From Algoriphagus formosus (GTDB taxonomy: Bacteria; Bacteroidota; Bacteroidia; Cytophagales; Cyclobacteriaceae), in the NCBI RefSeq assembly GCF_002807035.1, contig NZ_NIUC01000001.1, forward strand, positions 372,001 through 436,000: DNA of 64,000 bases. Reading direction: 5' to 3'. Within the stretch, counting starts at the first letter, position 1. Every line of letters starts with the position of its first letter. The notes under the pieces are model-generated. The model was not told where the DNA came from, searched no databases, and saw only the letters and a program-made list of their open reading frames with translations. The translations under genes and the position numbers were made by a program. Shown piece by piece: positions 27,787 through 36,546 of this stretch.

Positions 27787-27899
27787 AATGGAACCTGCAA
27801 AGGTCAAAGTCGGTTGTTGCCCAAAATTAGAGATATGAAATCGAGCATAGCAGATTCTTCATACCCTGTTATGCTTCTAGATATCGGGGAGAACATGCG

Positions 27900-28013
27900 A
27901 CCTGTCTGACGCCAGGCAGGGATTCCATCCCGACTTTCTGTACGGGACAGGTTGTGGCAACTGATAATCAAATTAAAATCACATGAAATCGAGCCTGCCT
28001 GAAGCAGACAGGC
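27900..28013. repeat. REP-like palindromic repeats between scoB and gldC
   Basis: The 316-base gap after scoB has no convincing gene. ACCTGTC (27900-27906) pairs with GACAGGT (27946-27952), enclosing CTG-ACGC-CAG and ATCCCG/CGGGA arms. A second palindrome, GCCTGCCTG-AAG-CAGACAGGC, covers 27993-28013 with one mismatch. The 12-mer ATGAAATCGAGC occurs twice, at 27835-27846 and 27983-27994, just before the second palindrome. The shared CCTGNCTG words suggest a dispersed palindromic element. Confidence 0.55.
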
Positions 28014-28102
28014 ATGTCTAAATCAACATACACTAATATGCCCCAATGATTTGAGGAAGCAAGCGAGATTCCATATGGCCTTTATGAAAAAATTATAATC
28101 AT

Positions 28103-28444
28103 ATGAAAAAATCAGAAATCAATTTTCAAGTCAATCTAGACGATCAAAACCTTCCGAAAGAAATTCTCTGGAGTGCTACAGATAAAGAGGATGAAGGAAT
28201 GGAATCCACCAAAAGCATCAGTGTCAATGTTTGGGATAATCTAAATCAAAGTACCCTTAGAATTGACTTATGGACTGATGAAATGTCGGTAGTTGAAATG
28301 AAGAGATTTTATATAGACGTCATTGGAGGAATGGCCCAGACTATACTTAACAGTACAGGTGATGAGTATATGTCCGAGGAGATGAAAGATCTCTGCGATA
28401 GACTTGTCAGGCATGTCAATGAAGAAAATGCCAAAAACAAGTGA
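28103..28444 (+). CDS. gldC: Gliding motility-associated protein GldC, 113 aa
   Basis: A soluble beta-rich protein starting MKKSEINFQVNLDDQNLPKE, with ILWSATDKEDEG and DLWTDEMSVVEMKRFYID. It matches GldC, required for efficient gliding in Flavobacterium johnsoniae, where it helps GldB-family function; it is widely conserved in Bacteroidota that do not visibly glide. It stands alone, ending in a strong terminator. Confidence 0.85.
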   Translation: MKKSEINFQVNLDDQNLPKEILWSATDKEDEGMESTKSISVNVWDNLNQSTLRIDLWTDEMSVVEMKRFYIDVIGGMAQTILNSTGDEYMSEEMKDLCDRLVRHVNEENAKNK

Positions 28445-28454
28445 TGAAATTTAG

Positions 28455-28483
28455 AAAGTCTGAAATAAATCAGACTTTTTTTT
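28455..28483 (+). terminator. Intrinsic terminator after gldC
   Basis: AAAGTCTGA (28455-28463) pairs perfectly with TCAGACTTT (28470-28478) around the loop AATAAA, and the stem runs into eight T residues (28476-28483). This is a classical Rho-independent terminator ending the gldC transcript. Confidence 0.88.
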
Positions 28484-28646
28484 GTGCCTATTGGAATTTA
28501 AGATTTTCTAATAAAAAACGACTCTTTTTTTCAAATCACTAATTTTTAATTCGATTAGTTAACTGATTATTGAATTAGCTTACAAGTTTCCTAATCATCC
28601 AATATATTTTCCACTTAAGAGGCAAATGTTTTTCTTTTCAATTTGA

Positions 28647-28675
28647 TTGAATATTCACTTTTTACTATAAATTTC
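28647..28675 (+). promoter_or_regulatory. Candidate promoter of the TonB-dependent receptor
   Basis: TTG at 28647-28649 and TAAATTTC at 28668-28675, 18 bases apart, match the Bacteroidota -33/-7 pattern (TTTG and TAnnTTTG) except for the last base. A start near 28682 would give a leader of about 55 bases before the ATG at 28738. The remaining intergenic sequence is AT-rich and shows no gene. Confidence 0.3.
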
Positions 28676-28737
28676 GAGTAGAAAAGCAGCTATCACCCAA
28701 AGGCTGTAAGCTTTATTCACTAAATCCAAAATCGCCT

Positions 28738-31704
28738 ATGAGCAATTTTACCAAAAATCTCGGTAGAAGCATGCTGACATGTTTCTTATTGGTTTCCCTA
28801 GGGGTAGGGTCAGTTTTTGCCCAGACGACCATCTCAGGAACGGTCGTTGATGCAGATACAAAAGAAACCCTTGTAGGGGTAAACATTATCGTCAAAGGAA
28901 AAGTGATCGGTACGATCTCTGACTTGGATGGTAATTTTACGCTAAATGTGAACCAAGAACCTCCATTTACCCTCATATTTTCTATGGTTGGCTACAGTAG
29001 CCAAGAAGTAGAAATTACGGGAGGTATCAGTAATTTAGAAATTGAACTTGCTGAATCCACAGTACTTGGACAGGAAGTAGTAATCTCGGCCTCTAGGGTT
29101 GAGGAAAGCGTGATGAAGTCTCCTGTTTCAGTAGAAAAAATGGATATCATCGCAATTAGAGAAGCACCACAAGCTAGTTTCTATGATGCATTGAATAATC
29201 TTAAAGGCGTAGAGATGAGTACCCAGTCTCTTACCTTTAAATCATTCAATACCCGTGGCTTCAACGCCAATGGTAACGTCAGAACCGTACAAATGATCGA
29301 CGGAATGGACAATCAGGCTCCAGGCTTGAATTTCGCTGTTGGTAACATTGTAGGTATTTCAGAATTGGATTTGGAAAGTGTCGAACTACTTCCAGGTGCA
29401 TCTTCAGCCCTTTACGGACCGAATGCTATCAACGGTATTTTATTGATGAATTCAAAAAATCCATTCCAGTATCAGGGGCTTTCTGCGAGTGTTCGTACCG
29501 GTATTATGGATGAAGGAAATCGTTCCAATCCTACTACTGGTTTTTATGATTTCTCAGCGAGATATGCAAAAGCATTCAACGATAAGGTGGCTTTCAAAGT
29601 AAACGTACAATACCTTAAAGCTGATGACTGGCAGGCAAATGACTTCAGAGATCAATCTTTATTGAATGGATTCGGTATCGAAAATGGTACTCGTGCAAAT
29701 AACCCAGGTTATAATGGGGTAAACGCTTACGGTGACGAAACCAATGTCAATATGTTCTCAGTAGCCCAAGGAATGGTAGCTGCTGGTGCATTACCTGAAG
29801 CAGCTTTGGGAATCATACCGACTGATGTTGCTGTTTCTCGAACTGGCTATCTAGAGCGTGAGGTTGCTGATTATGGAACCACTTCACTTAAATTGAATGC
29901 TGCTTTACACTGGAGAATCAATGATAGAGTTGAAGCAATTTTGCAAGGTAATTATGGTTTCGGTACTACGGTATACACCGGCGCGGACCGTTATTCAATT
30001 GCTAATTTCAACTTGGGCCAGTACAAAGCAGAGCTTCGTGGATCTAACTGGTACTTGCGTGCTTATACCACTCAAGAGCGTTCCGGTGATTCTTATGCAG
30101 TAGGTATTGCTGCTCAAGGTATCAACGAGGCTTGGAAGCCATCTACATTATGGTTCCCTCAATATGTAGGAGCCTATGCACAGGCGATTCAAGGTGGGCT
30201 TTCTCCAGAGCAGGCTCATGGAGCAGCAAGAGCGTTTGCTGATCAGGGTAGATTTATGCCTGGTTCTACTGAGTTTAGACAAGCTTTGGCTGATGTGACA
30301 TCTCGTCCTATTCCTGGAAATGCTTCTGGAGTCGGTGCTCGATTCGTAGACAAGACTAACCTTTACCATGTGGAAGGGTCTTACAACCTTTCTGAAGACA
30401 TCAAATTCGCTGAGTTTGTGGTAGGTGCCAACTATAGAGTGTATCAGCTTAACTCTGAAGGAACGCTTTTCGCAACTGACGAAAATGGTAATGAGTTTAA
30501 CATCCGTGAATTTGGTGGATACATCCAAGGGTCTAAGAGCCTATTTGACGATCGATTCAAATTGACTGCATCCCTTCGATATGATAAGAATGAGAATTTC
30601 AATGGTCAGTGGTCTCCAAGAGTTTCAGGAGTTTATTCTGTAGGAAATCACAATTTCAGAGCATCTTATCAGACTGGTTTCCGAATTCCAACTACTCAGG
30701 ATCAGTACATTGATCTTTTGACTCCACAAGCGAGACTATTGGGTGGTCTTCCTTTATTCAGAGACCGCTATAACTTCAATACTAACCCAGTTTACTCTCT
30801 AGCTACAGTGACTCAATTTGGAGGTGCTGTTCAACAGACAGCAAGTAGTCAACCTGTTATTGACCAAGCAACCCAGTTAGCAATCCAACAACTTGTCGCC
30901 CAAGGAGTTACACCGACTCCAGACCTCGTTCGTTCACTTGCTACACAAATTGCAATTGGAATTGCTGCTGATACTAACCAAGATCTCTTACAGGAGTTTA
31001 ATTTGACCCAATTCCAGCCTGAAAGAGTGAAATCATTTGAAGTTGGTTACAAAGGCCTATTCGGTAATAGATTGCTAGTTGATACTTATGCATACTTCAA
31101 TCGCTTCGAAAACTTCATTGGAGGCCAAGTCTTGGTTCAGGATGCAAATCCTGAACCCGGGAATCCGGCGTCAGATTTAGGGATTAATTTATTAAGTGCC
31201 AATACCAGAAACGTTTATTCTATACCAGTAAATAGATCCGAGACCATCAATTCTTGGGGATGGGCATTGGGACTTGATTATAAACTTCCTAAAGGCTATA
31301 GCCTAGGAGGTAACGTGTCTTACAATACCCTTTCAAATCTTGAAGAACTTGCGGAGACTGGTTTCCAGCCTTCATTCAATACTCCTGAATATCGATATGT
31401 ATTAAACTTTGCAAATAGAGAAGTGATCGATAATCTAGGCTTTGCTTTGGCTTACAGATGGCAAGGAGAATTTGTATGGCAGTCTTCTTTCGTAGGACCT
31501 GCAGTTTCTTCTCAGCAGCTTTCAGTGATGCCTGCGTTTGGTACTTTCGATGCACAGATCAGCTATAAGTTGAAAAGCTTGAAGTCAATCTTGAAAGTGG
31601 GTGGATCCAACCTATTCAGCAATGGCTATCGCCAAGCTTGGGGTAACCCAACAGTTGGAACCATGTACTTCGTAAGCTTGACCTTCGATGAGTTCTTGAA
31701 TTAA
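28738..31704 (+). CDS. TonB-dependent outer-membrane receptor, 988 aa
   Basis: A signal peptide (MSNFTKNLGRSMLTCFLLVS...FAQ) is followed by a carboxypeptidase-regulatory-like domain (TISGTVVDADTKETLVGVNI, IGTISDLDGNFTLNV; residues about 30-120), then a plug (SVEKMDIIAIREAPQASFYD, MIDGMDNQAPGLNF, PGASSALYGPNAINGILLM) and a long beta barrel ending ...VSLTFDEFLN. No SusD partner is adjacent, so it is not a classical SusCD glycan system. The barrel holds an unusual Gln/Ala-rich insert near residues 700-755. Substrate unknown; it has its own promoter and terminator. Confidence 0.9.
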   Translation: MSNFTKNLGRSMLTCFLLVSLGVGSVFAQTTISGTVVDADTKETLVGVNIIVKGKVIGTISDLDGNFTLNVNQEPPFTLIFSMVGYSSQEVEITGGISNLEIELAESTVLGQEVVISASRVEESVMKSPVSVEKMDIIAIREAPQASFYDALNNLKGVEMSTQSLTFKSFNTRGFNANGNVRTVQMIDGMDNQAPGLNFAVGNIVGISELDLESVELLPGASSALYGPNAINGILLMNSKNPFQYQGLSASVRTGIMDEGNRSNPTTGFYDFSARYAKAFNDKVAFKVNVQYLKADDWQANDFRDQSLLNGFGIENGTRANNPGYNGVNAYGDETNVNMFSVAQGMVAAGALPEAALGIIPTDVAVSRTGYLEREVADYGTTSLKLNAALHWRINDRVEAILQGNYGFGTTVYTGADRYSIANFNLGQYKAELRGSNWYLRAYTTQERSGDSYAVGIAAQGINEAWKPSTLWFPQYVGAYAQAIQGGLSPEQAHGAARAFADQGRFMPGSTEFRQALADVTSRPIPGNASGVGARFVDKTNLYHVEGSYNLSEDIKFAEFVVGANYRVYQLNSEGTLFATDENGNEFNIREFGGYIQGSKSLFDDRFKLTASLRYDKNENFNGQWSPRVSGVYSVGNHNFRASYQTGFRIPTTQDQYIDLLTPQARLLGGLPLFRDRYNFNTNPVYSLATVTQFGGAVQQTASSQPVIDQATQLAIQQLVAQGVTPTPDLVRSLATQIAIGIAADTNQDLLQEFNLTQFQPERVKSFEVGYKGLFGNRLLVDTYAYFNRFENFIGGQVLVQDANPEPGNPASDLGINLLSANTRNVYSIPVNRSETINSWGWALGLDYKLPKGYSLGGNVSYNTLSNLEELAETGFQPSFNTPEYRYVLNFANREVIDNLGFALAYRWQGEFVWQSSFVGPAVSSQQLSVMPAFGTFDAQISYKLKSLKSILKVGGSNLFSNGYRQAWGNPTVGTMYFVSLTFDEFLN

Positions 31705-31725
31705 TAACCAAACAACCACCAACCA

Positions 31726-31757
31726 AAGAAAGGCTATCAAAATTGATAGCCTTTCTT
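31726..31757. terminator. Perfect 15 bp hairpin shared by convergent genes
   Basis: AAGAAAGGCTATCAA (31726-31740) is the exact reverse complement of 31743-31757, with a two-base loop. It lies 21 bases after the receptor stop and touches the end of the PIG-L gene, so it can stop transcription from both sides. On the plus strand it is followed by ATTTTAC. Confidence 0.8.
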
Positions 31758-32604
31758 ATTTTACCTGGCGGAAATATTCTCTCCCGAAAACTCTCGAGTA
31801 AATCCAGACAGGAACTTTATCATGATAAGGCATAAGGTCCTTTAAAACGTCTTTTTGACTTTCATGTGCATACATTGCCTTCAATACCGTTGAGAATTCC
31901 TTTTGGGTATTAATTGAAAAATCAGGCTCAGGAAGACCTTTTCCCTCATCTTTTGGGTAATTTTTTTGAAAACCATCTGAAAGCTTCAACGCGATATCAA
32001 TTTGCTTAGAGCAAAGGGTTACTTGATAAAGTGCTGAAGGAGAAAACCCGCTTTCATTCTTTCTTGACAAATATAAATTCTCCATTGCCTTGCCAGTCAA
32101 TCGATGGTCATCATGACCATAAAGACCGACTTTTGAATCATAAGAGATCAGAATATCAGGATTCAATTCATTGATCCAATGATTGGCAATATTGATCAAA
32201 CTGTCCAAACCCAGATTCTTCAATCCACTATCAGGATATTTTAAAAGATGCAATTTGACTCCAATTAAGTCTGCCGAATTTTGAAGTTCCTTGCTCCGTA
32301 TTTCTGCAAGCTCGCTTTTTTCAAGTTTGCCAAAAGTATTTCCTGCTTCTCCTCTAGTCAGGCAAACCAAGTGTACAGCATGACCTTCACTTGCTAATTG
32401 ATGTAGTGTGCCTGCCACAGTAATTTCATCATCTGGATGAGGAAAAAAAGCCAGAATCACTTGTTTGTTTTTCGCAGGAATAAATTGTGCTTTTTCTGGA
32501 ATACCTGAATCATGAAGCAAATGGTTTCCAATGAAAATCAATAAAAAAGGGGCTAGCAATAGAAAAACCCCTATCGGTAGCCCCAACTTTAAAACAGTCT
32601 TCAT
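31756..32604 (-). CDS. PIG-L family deacetylase, membrane-anchored, 282 aa
   Basis: An N-terminal hydrophobic segment (KLGLPIGVFLLLAPFLLIFI) anchors or exports it. The zinc motif HPDDE is at residues 56-60, and the second metal His in GLYGHDDHRLTGKA follows. LVCLTRGEAGNT is another conserved segment. PIG-L enzymes remove acetyl groups from GlcNAc-type sugars or related amides. Its ATG overlaps the stop of the large cytochrome gene by 4 bases, so both are coupled; an envelope sugar substrate is likely. Confidence 0.87.
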   Translation of the reverse strand: MKTVLKLGLPIGVFLLLAPFLLIFIGNHLLHDSGIPEKAQFIPAKNKQVILAFFPHPDDEITVAGTLHQLASEGHAVHLVCLTRGEAGNTFGKLEKSELAEIRSKELQNSADLIGVKLHLLKYPDSGLKNLGLDSLINIANHWINELNPDILISYDSKVGLYGHDDHRLTGKAMENLYLSRKNESGFSPSALYQVTLCSKQIDIALKLSDGFQKNYPKDEGKGLPEPDFSINTQKEFSTVLKAMYAHESQKDVLKDLMPYHDKVPVWIYSRVFGREYFRQVK

Positions 32605-35600
32605 TCAACTCGATTTAGCGTTGATAGAAAGCTCACCAAATCTCTTATTTCGCGTTTATTGAGCATTTCTGCCATAGAAGGCATGCTTGATGGAGCTAAT
32701 TTTTTCTCTTTTATCTCAGCATTGGAATAGCTTTTTATTTCACCTTGTCCATTTTTGATTGAAACTCCTTCTGCCGAGTCATTTTGAAGGGTTCCGCTTA
32801 CTGTTTCTCCGTTCTCAAGTTCCAATGTCACAAAGCCATAACCCGGAGCAAGTCGGGCACTCGGCTCCACGAGGGCTATTAGAAGTTCCTCTCGGGAAAG
32901 TTGACGAGCAATTCCATTTAATCTGGGACCTGCGTTTCCTCCCATATCATCATATGCATGGCATCGAATACATTGAGCTGCTTGATTTTGGAAGAAAATG
33001 GTTCGGCCTTCCCGTACATTTCCTTCTGCCAAAGCGCCTTGGAATAACCTCCAATTGTCATCTCCGGCTTTTTCTTTAAGTAATTGCTGAAATTGTGAGA
33101 TTAGAGTTTCTGAACCCGTTTTATCTATAGCTTCTTCCAACTCTACCCAAATTGGAGAGGAGATTCTATCGGCTTTAAAATCTGCAAGGATAGTCTCCCA
33201 GCCTTCAAAAGAAGCGCTATTCTCCAAGGTAGAAAGCGTTAATAATGCTTGGCGTTTTTCCTCATTGGATTGATTTCTGATGATGGTCAAGAGTAGTTGC
33301 TGCTTCTGATCCAAGGGAAGTGCTGATTGCGAAAGCAAGGAAAGCCCAGCTACTCTTACCGCTTGATTAGAGTCCTTCATCGCAATCGGAATGGCCTCTG
33401 CAAGATCATCAGTTTGCAGCCGATCTAGTGCTTGGAGGGCAGCAACTTTCATATCTGAATCAGAAGAGCTTTTGACCAAACTTAAAAGCGATGAAGAAGC
33501 ATCCCTTACTCCAGCTTTCCCTATTGCCTTTACAGCCTCCAAACGAGCATCTGCCTGATTGCTTGTAAGTAATGATAAGAAGACCGGTCTGGCCTTTTCT
33601 CGTAGCAAAGTAGGATCTCTTTCCACTTCTCCTCGATACCTTCCATCCACACGGTCTACTAAGGAAGGTTTGGACCAAGTACCTAAAGCAGCTATAGCCT
33701 CACTTTTCATCGCTTGAGGGATATCATTTCGACTGACATAGGCTAATAAATCATTTAATTGCTGCTCTCCTCCCAATCGTTGGTTGGCACTGATGATCCT
33801 TCGAACCAATGGTTCAAAGTCAGATTTTGTGGTGGTGATTAAAGCCGCCAAATCAGGTAATGAGGCTTCGACAGAAAAATCATCATGAATAGCTCTCGCC
33901 GCTTCTGCTACAATCAATTCTTCAGAATCAGCTAAGAATTTGGAAAGTCCTGGGCTTTCAAGCCTTCTTAATGCAATCACTGCTCCCATTCTGACCGCCT
34001 TTGATGGATTAGTATAAAGTTGGGTGATTTTCTCCTCCTCGTTGATCCTAGCAAGTGCCAGACTCGCAGCGTGACGAATGTAAGCATCTTCATCATTATT
34101 GGCTTCCAAAAGATTGACTAGGCCGTCAAAAGCCTCCTTGTGACCCGCTCTTCCTAAAGCTTCGGCGGCAAAAAATCTAACCCGGGCATTTTCATCATGA
34201 AGGTTTTGAATTAGTTGAGTGCTGACTTGATCATACCGAATATCTCCAAGCCATTTGGCAGCTTGAGCACGGATTTCTGCATCCTCATCTTGAAGGTATG
34301 GGACTATTTCGTCTGCATATTTTCGATCATCCAATCTTGCCAGTTGACTTAATCCAACAATGGCATGAATTCTAGCTAATTGATTGCTCTTATCAGCTAA
34401 TACCTGCTCAAAAATAGCAGCCCCATCCATACCACGCTTGGCCAATTCAAATTGTGCTTTGCGCCTTACGCGCAGATCTTCATGATAAAGCTTCGATTTG
34501 AGCTCATCCTCGGCAATAGTTTTGTAATCCGCCTGAAGTTCCTGTTTGGTTTGCTGTTGAAGTTCCCAGTTATCTGCACTTTCATCTTCAAGCTTCCAAA
34601 TTCGACCATAATTTTTGGTTCCCCATCCATCGATCCAATCAGCAAAATACAGTGCTCCATCCGGTCCAAAATCCATTCCCGTAGGTAATACTCCCGAAGC
34701 AATTCGCTCAGTTGACTTCAGTTCAAAAGTTGCTCCTTTTGGTTCTAAAGTAAAGGCATGTATCCCGGAGTTAGCGGCATTGCCTACAAACTCCACAACG
34801 AAAAAGTGATCCTTCCACCTTGGACCTAGACCAGCTCCCGGGTTATAAACCATTCCTGTCGGACCAGAGACATAGTTGGCTATTGGAGGAGTAATGAAAG
34901 CGGCTTGTTTCTCCCAAGGAGGGGTAAAAAATCGTTCGTCCATCCAAACCTTATAGCGATTATTGTCTGGGTCTCGGTATTTACCGAATTGCCAATTGAT
35001 TCGCCATCCGGTATCACTCCCATTGGTGATGTAGACCAATCGCTCCTTTTCACCGGCATGATCGCCATCATTATCTACAGAAATCAGATTGGTATGTTCG
35101 TCAAAGACAAATTCATGCGTATTTCTAACCCCCATGGCATAGATTTCAAAATCAGAACCATCCGGATTTGCTCTCGCAATTACTCCTCTATTTGGATATT
35201 TCCACTCTTTCCCATCAGGACCTTTTCCATTGAAGCCAATGTCTCCAATACCCCAATAAACCCTACCATCAGGCCCCATTTCCAAGCCTGACATGCCATG
35301 TGCACCAAAACCAATATGTATAGCATAACCATGGGAAATAGATTCTTTTTCGTCCATGATCCCATCTCCATTGGTGTCCATCATACGCCACATATCAGGG
35401 CCCACTCCAACAAAGAGGGCATCCTCCCCTTTCATCACAGCTCCGGCTACGTCCGTAACCTCATCATTGAAATCCTCAACGATCATCTGGTATTGATCAG
35501 CATACCCATCCTGATCCGTATCGTCAACCCGAAAAATCTGCTCCTTTTCTACTGTCATATCCCTCCAATCGTGAGAGCCATCGCCATTTAGGTCTTCCAA

Positions 35601-36011
35601 CCAGGAATTGATTTCGCTTCGCTCAGGAGAAAGTTCTTCGTGTAGAAACTTTCGCTTATCCTCAATATTTTGAAGACTGATGGAGCGAATTTCCCAATCC
35701 TGATGACCACGAATATCAAATTCAGAATTTTTCTGTCTATTGGTTCGGGTGTAATAAAGCGAGCCATCATCAGTGATATGAATGGAGATTGGATCAAAAA
35801 TCAATGAATCAACTGCCCAAACATCTAACTTCAAGCCTTCTTTCAGGTTAGGACTCACCTGTGTTTTGGCAGCAGCTACTTGACTTTGGATTTCTTCTTT
35901 GGAAAGTGATTTGATCCTTAAATCGACAGGCTCATTTTTTTGACAAGCAAATAGGATAAAGCTTCCAATCAGTGAAATTGAAAGCGTCTTTAGGAATTTT
36001 GTGGGGTACAT
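32601..36011 (-). CDS. PVC-type c-type cytochrome lipoprotein: beta-propeller, HEAT repeats and CxxCH domain, 1136 aa
   Basis: A lipoprotein signal (SLIGSFILFACQ) anchors it. Residues about 60-480 form a sugar-dehydrogenase-like propeller (MGPDGRVYWGIGDIG, GVRNTHEFVFDEHTNLISVD, LPTGMDFGPDGALYFADWID) carrying three DxDxDG-like calcium loops (DLNGDGSHDW, DDTDQDGYAD, DTNGDGIMDE). Residues about 500-980 are HEAT repeats. The C-terminus is a monohaem cytochrome c with CIRCH at 1014-1018 and a Met in SSMPSM. This architecture was first seen in Planctomycetes and probably oxidises a carbohydrate outside the cytoplasm. It is upstream of the PIG-L gene. Confidence 0.88.
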   Translation of the reverse strand: MYPTKFLKTLSISLIGSFILFACQKNEPVDLRIKSLSKEEIQSQVAAAKTQVSPNLKEGLKLDVWAVDSLIFDPISIHITDDGSLYYTRTNRQKNSEFDIRGHQDWEIRSISLQNIEDKRKFLHEELSPERSEINSWLEDLNGDGSHDWRDMTVEKEQIFRVDDTDQDGYADQYQMIVEDFNDEVTDVAGAVMKGEDALFVGVGPDMWRMMDTNGDGIMDEKESISHGYAIHIGFGAHGMSGLEMGPDGRVYWGIGDIGFNGKGPDGKEWKYPNRGVIARANPDGSDFEIYAMGVRNTHEFVFDEHTNLISVDNDGDHAGEKERLVYITNGSDTGWRINWQFGKYRDPDNNRYKVWMDERFFTPPWEKQAAFITPPIANYVSGPTGMVYNPGAGLGPRWKDHFFVVEFVGNAANSGIHAFTLEPKGATFELKSTERIASGVLPTGMDFGPDGALYFADWIDGWGTKNYGRIWKLEDESADNWELQQQTKQELQADYKTIAEDELKSKLYHEDLRVRRKAQFELAKRGMDGAAIFEQVLADKSNQLARIHAIVGLSQLARLDDRKYADEIVPYLQDEDAEIRAQAAKWLGDIRYDQVSTQLIQNLHDENARVRFFAAEALGRAGHKEAFDGLVNLLEANNDEDAYIRHAASLALARINEEEKITQLYTNPSKAVRMGAVIALRRLESPGLSKFLADSEELIVAEAARAIHDDFSVEASLPDLAALITTTKSDFEPLVRRIISANQRLGGEQQLNDLLAYVSRNDIPQAMKSEAIAALGTWSKPSLVDRVDGRYRGEVERDPTLLREKARPVFLSLLTSNQADARLEAVKAIGKAGVRDASSSLLSLVKSSSDSDMKVAALQALDRLQTDDLAEAIPIAMKDSNQAVRVAGLSLLSQSALPLDQKQQLLLTIIRNQSNEEKRQALLTLSTLENSASFEGWETILADFKADRISSPIWVELEEAIDKTGSETLISQFQQLLKEKAGDDNWRLFQGALAEGNVREGRTIFFQNQAAQCIRCHAYDDMGGNAGPRLNGIARQLSREELLIALVEPSARLAPGYGFVTLELENGETVSGTLQNDSAEGVSIKNGQGEIKSYSNAEIKEKKLAPSSMPSMAEMLNKREIRDLVSFLSTLNRVE

Positions 36012-36076
36012 ATTTCAGGTTTATGGTTTGCAAACCCAAAATAGCAAAAAGATAAAGTAATTCTTTTCCAGCCATA

Positions 36077-36109
36077 AAAAACAAAACCCCGATCATCGAC
36101 CGGGATTTG
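36077..36109 (-). terminator. Intrinsic terminator downstream of the tRNA-Glu genes
   Basis: On the minus strand AAATCCCG pairs with CGGGGTTT (one mismatch) around a loop of about nine bases, followed by TTTTGTTTTTT (the A runs at 36077-36087). It lies about 65 bases after the first-coordinate tRNA-Glu copy and would end the tRNA transcript. Confidence 0.7.
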
Positions 36110-36174
36110 TCATCTTTAACCACTAACAACCATAAAATAAAAAGTGTAAATGTCTCGGGTGATTGAGAACTAAG

Positions 36175-36246
36175 TAGTCCGTACGGGAATCGAACCCGTG
36201 TTTCATCCGTGAAAGGGATGCGTCCTAACCCCTAGACGAACGGACC
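36175..36246 (-). tRNA. tRNA-Glu (UUC), copy 1
   Basis: The minus strand folds as a cloverleaf starting GGTCCGTTCGTCTAGGGG, with anticodon TTC in CCTTTCACG, T arm CGGGTTCGATTCCCG and acceptor ACGGACT plus discriminator A. No CCA is encoded. It is identical to copy 2 in the same orientation, 106 bases away. Confidence 0.95.
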
Positions 36247-36280
36247 ATATCTATGGCAAAAAAAATAGAGGGCTTGCTTG

Positions 36281-36352
36281 TAGTCCGTACGGGAATCGAA
36301 CCCGTGTTTCATCCGTGAAAGGGATGCGTCCTAACCCCTAGACGAACGGACC
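36281..36352 (-). tRNA. tRNA-Glu (UUC), copy 2
   Basis: Same sequence as copy 1 (anticodon TTC, T arm CGGGTTCGATTCCCG, no encoded CCA). It is transcribed first. It is embraced by a perfect 10-base inverted repeat, AGAGGGCTTG (minus strand, 36375-36366) and CAAGCCCTCT (36276-36267), the second arm being followed by a run of eight T. Confidence 0.95.
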
Positions 36353-36508
36353 ATTTTGGGATTATCAAGCCCTCTTTTTAAAAGGTTGTGCAAATATAGA
36401 AGTCTGTTTTTAGAATAACAAAGTGCCCTAAAAAAAATCTGATAATTTCTTATAAAGCCCTGATCATTAGGCTAAAAAATTTTACCCTAAAAAAGTGCTG
36501 AGAATGCC

Positions 36509-36516
36509 TAATTTTG
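36509..36516 (+). promoter_or_regulatory. Candidate -7 box of the GAPDH gene
   Basis: TAATTTTG exactly fits the Bacteroidota TAnnTTTG -7 element and lies 30 bases before the ATG at 36547, leaving a leader of about 24 bases. The upstream element is only TTTTA (about 36480-36484), so the call rests on the -7 box alone. Confidence 0.4.
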
Positions 36517-36546
36517 AAGAACAAAGAAAAAGTCAGAATATACCCA

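Noticed and set aside
30840..31010. Gln/Ala-rich stretch in the TonB receptor as a repeat or insertion
   Set aside because: It stays in frame with no flanking repeats; it looks like a barrel loop rather than an inserted element.
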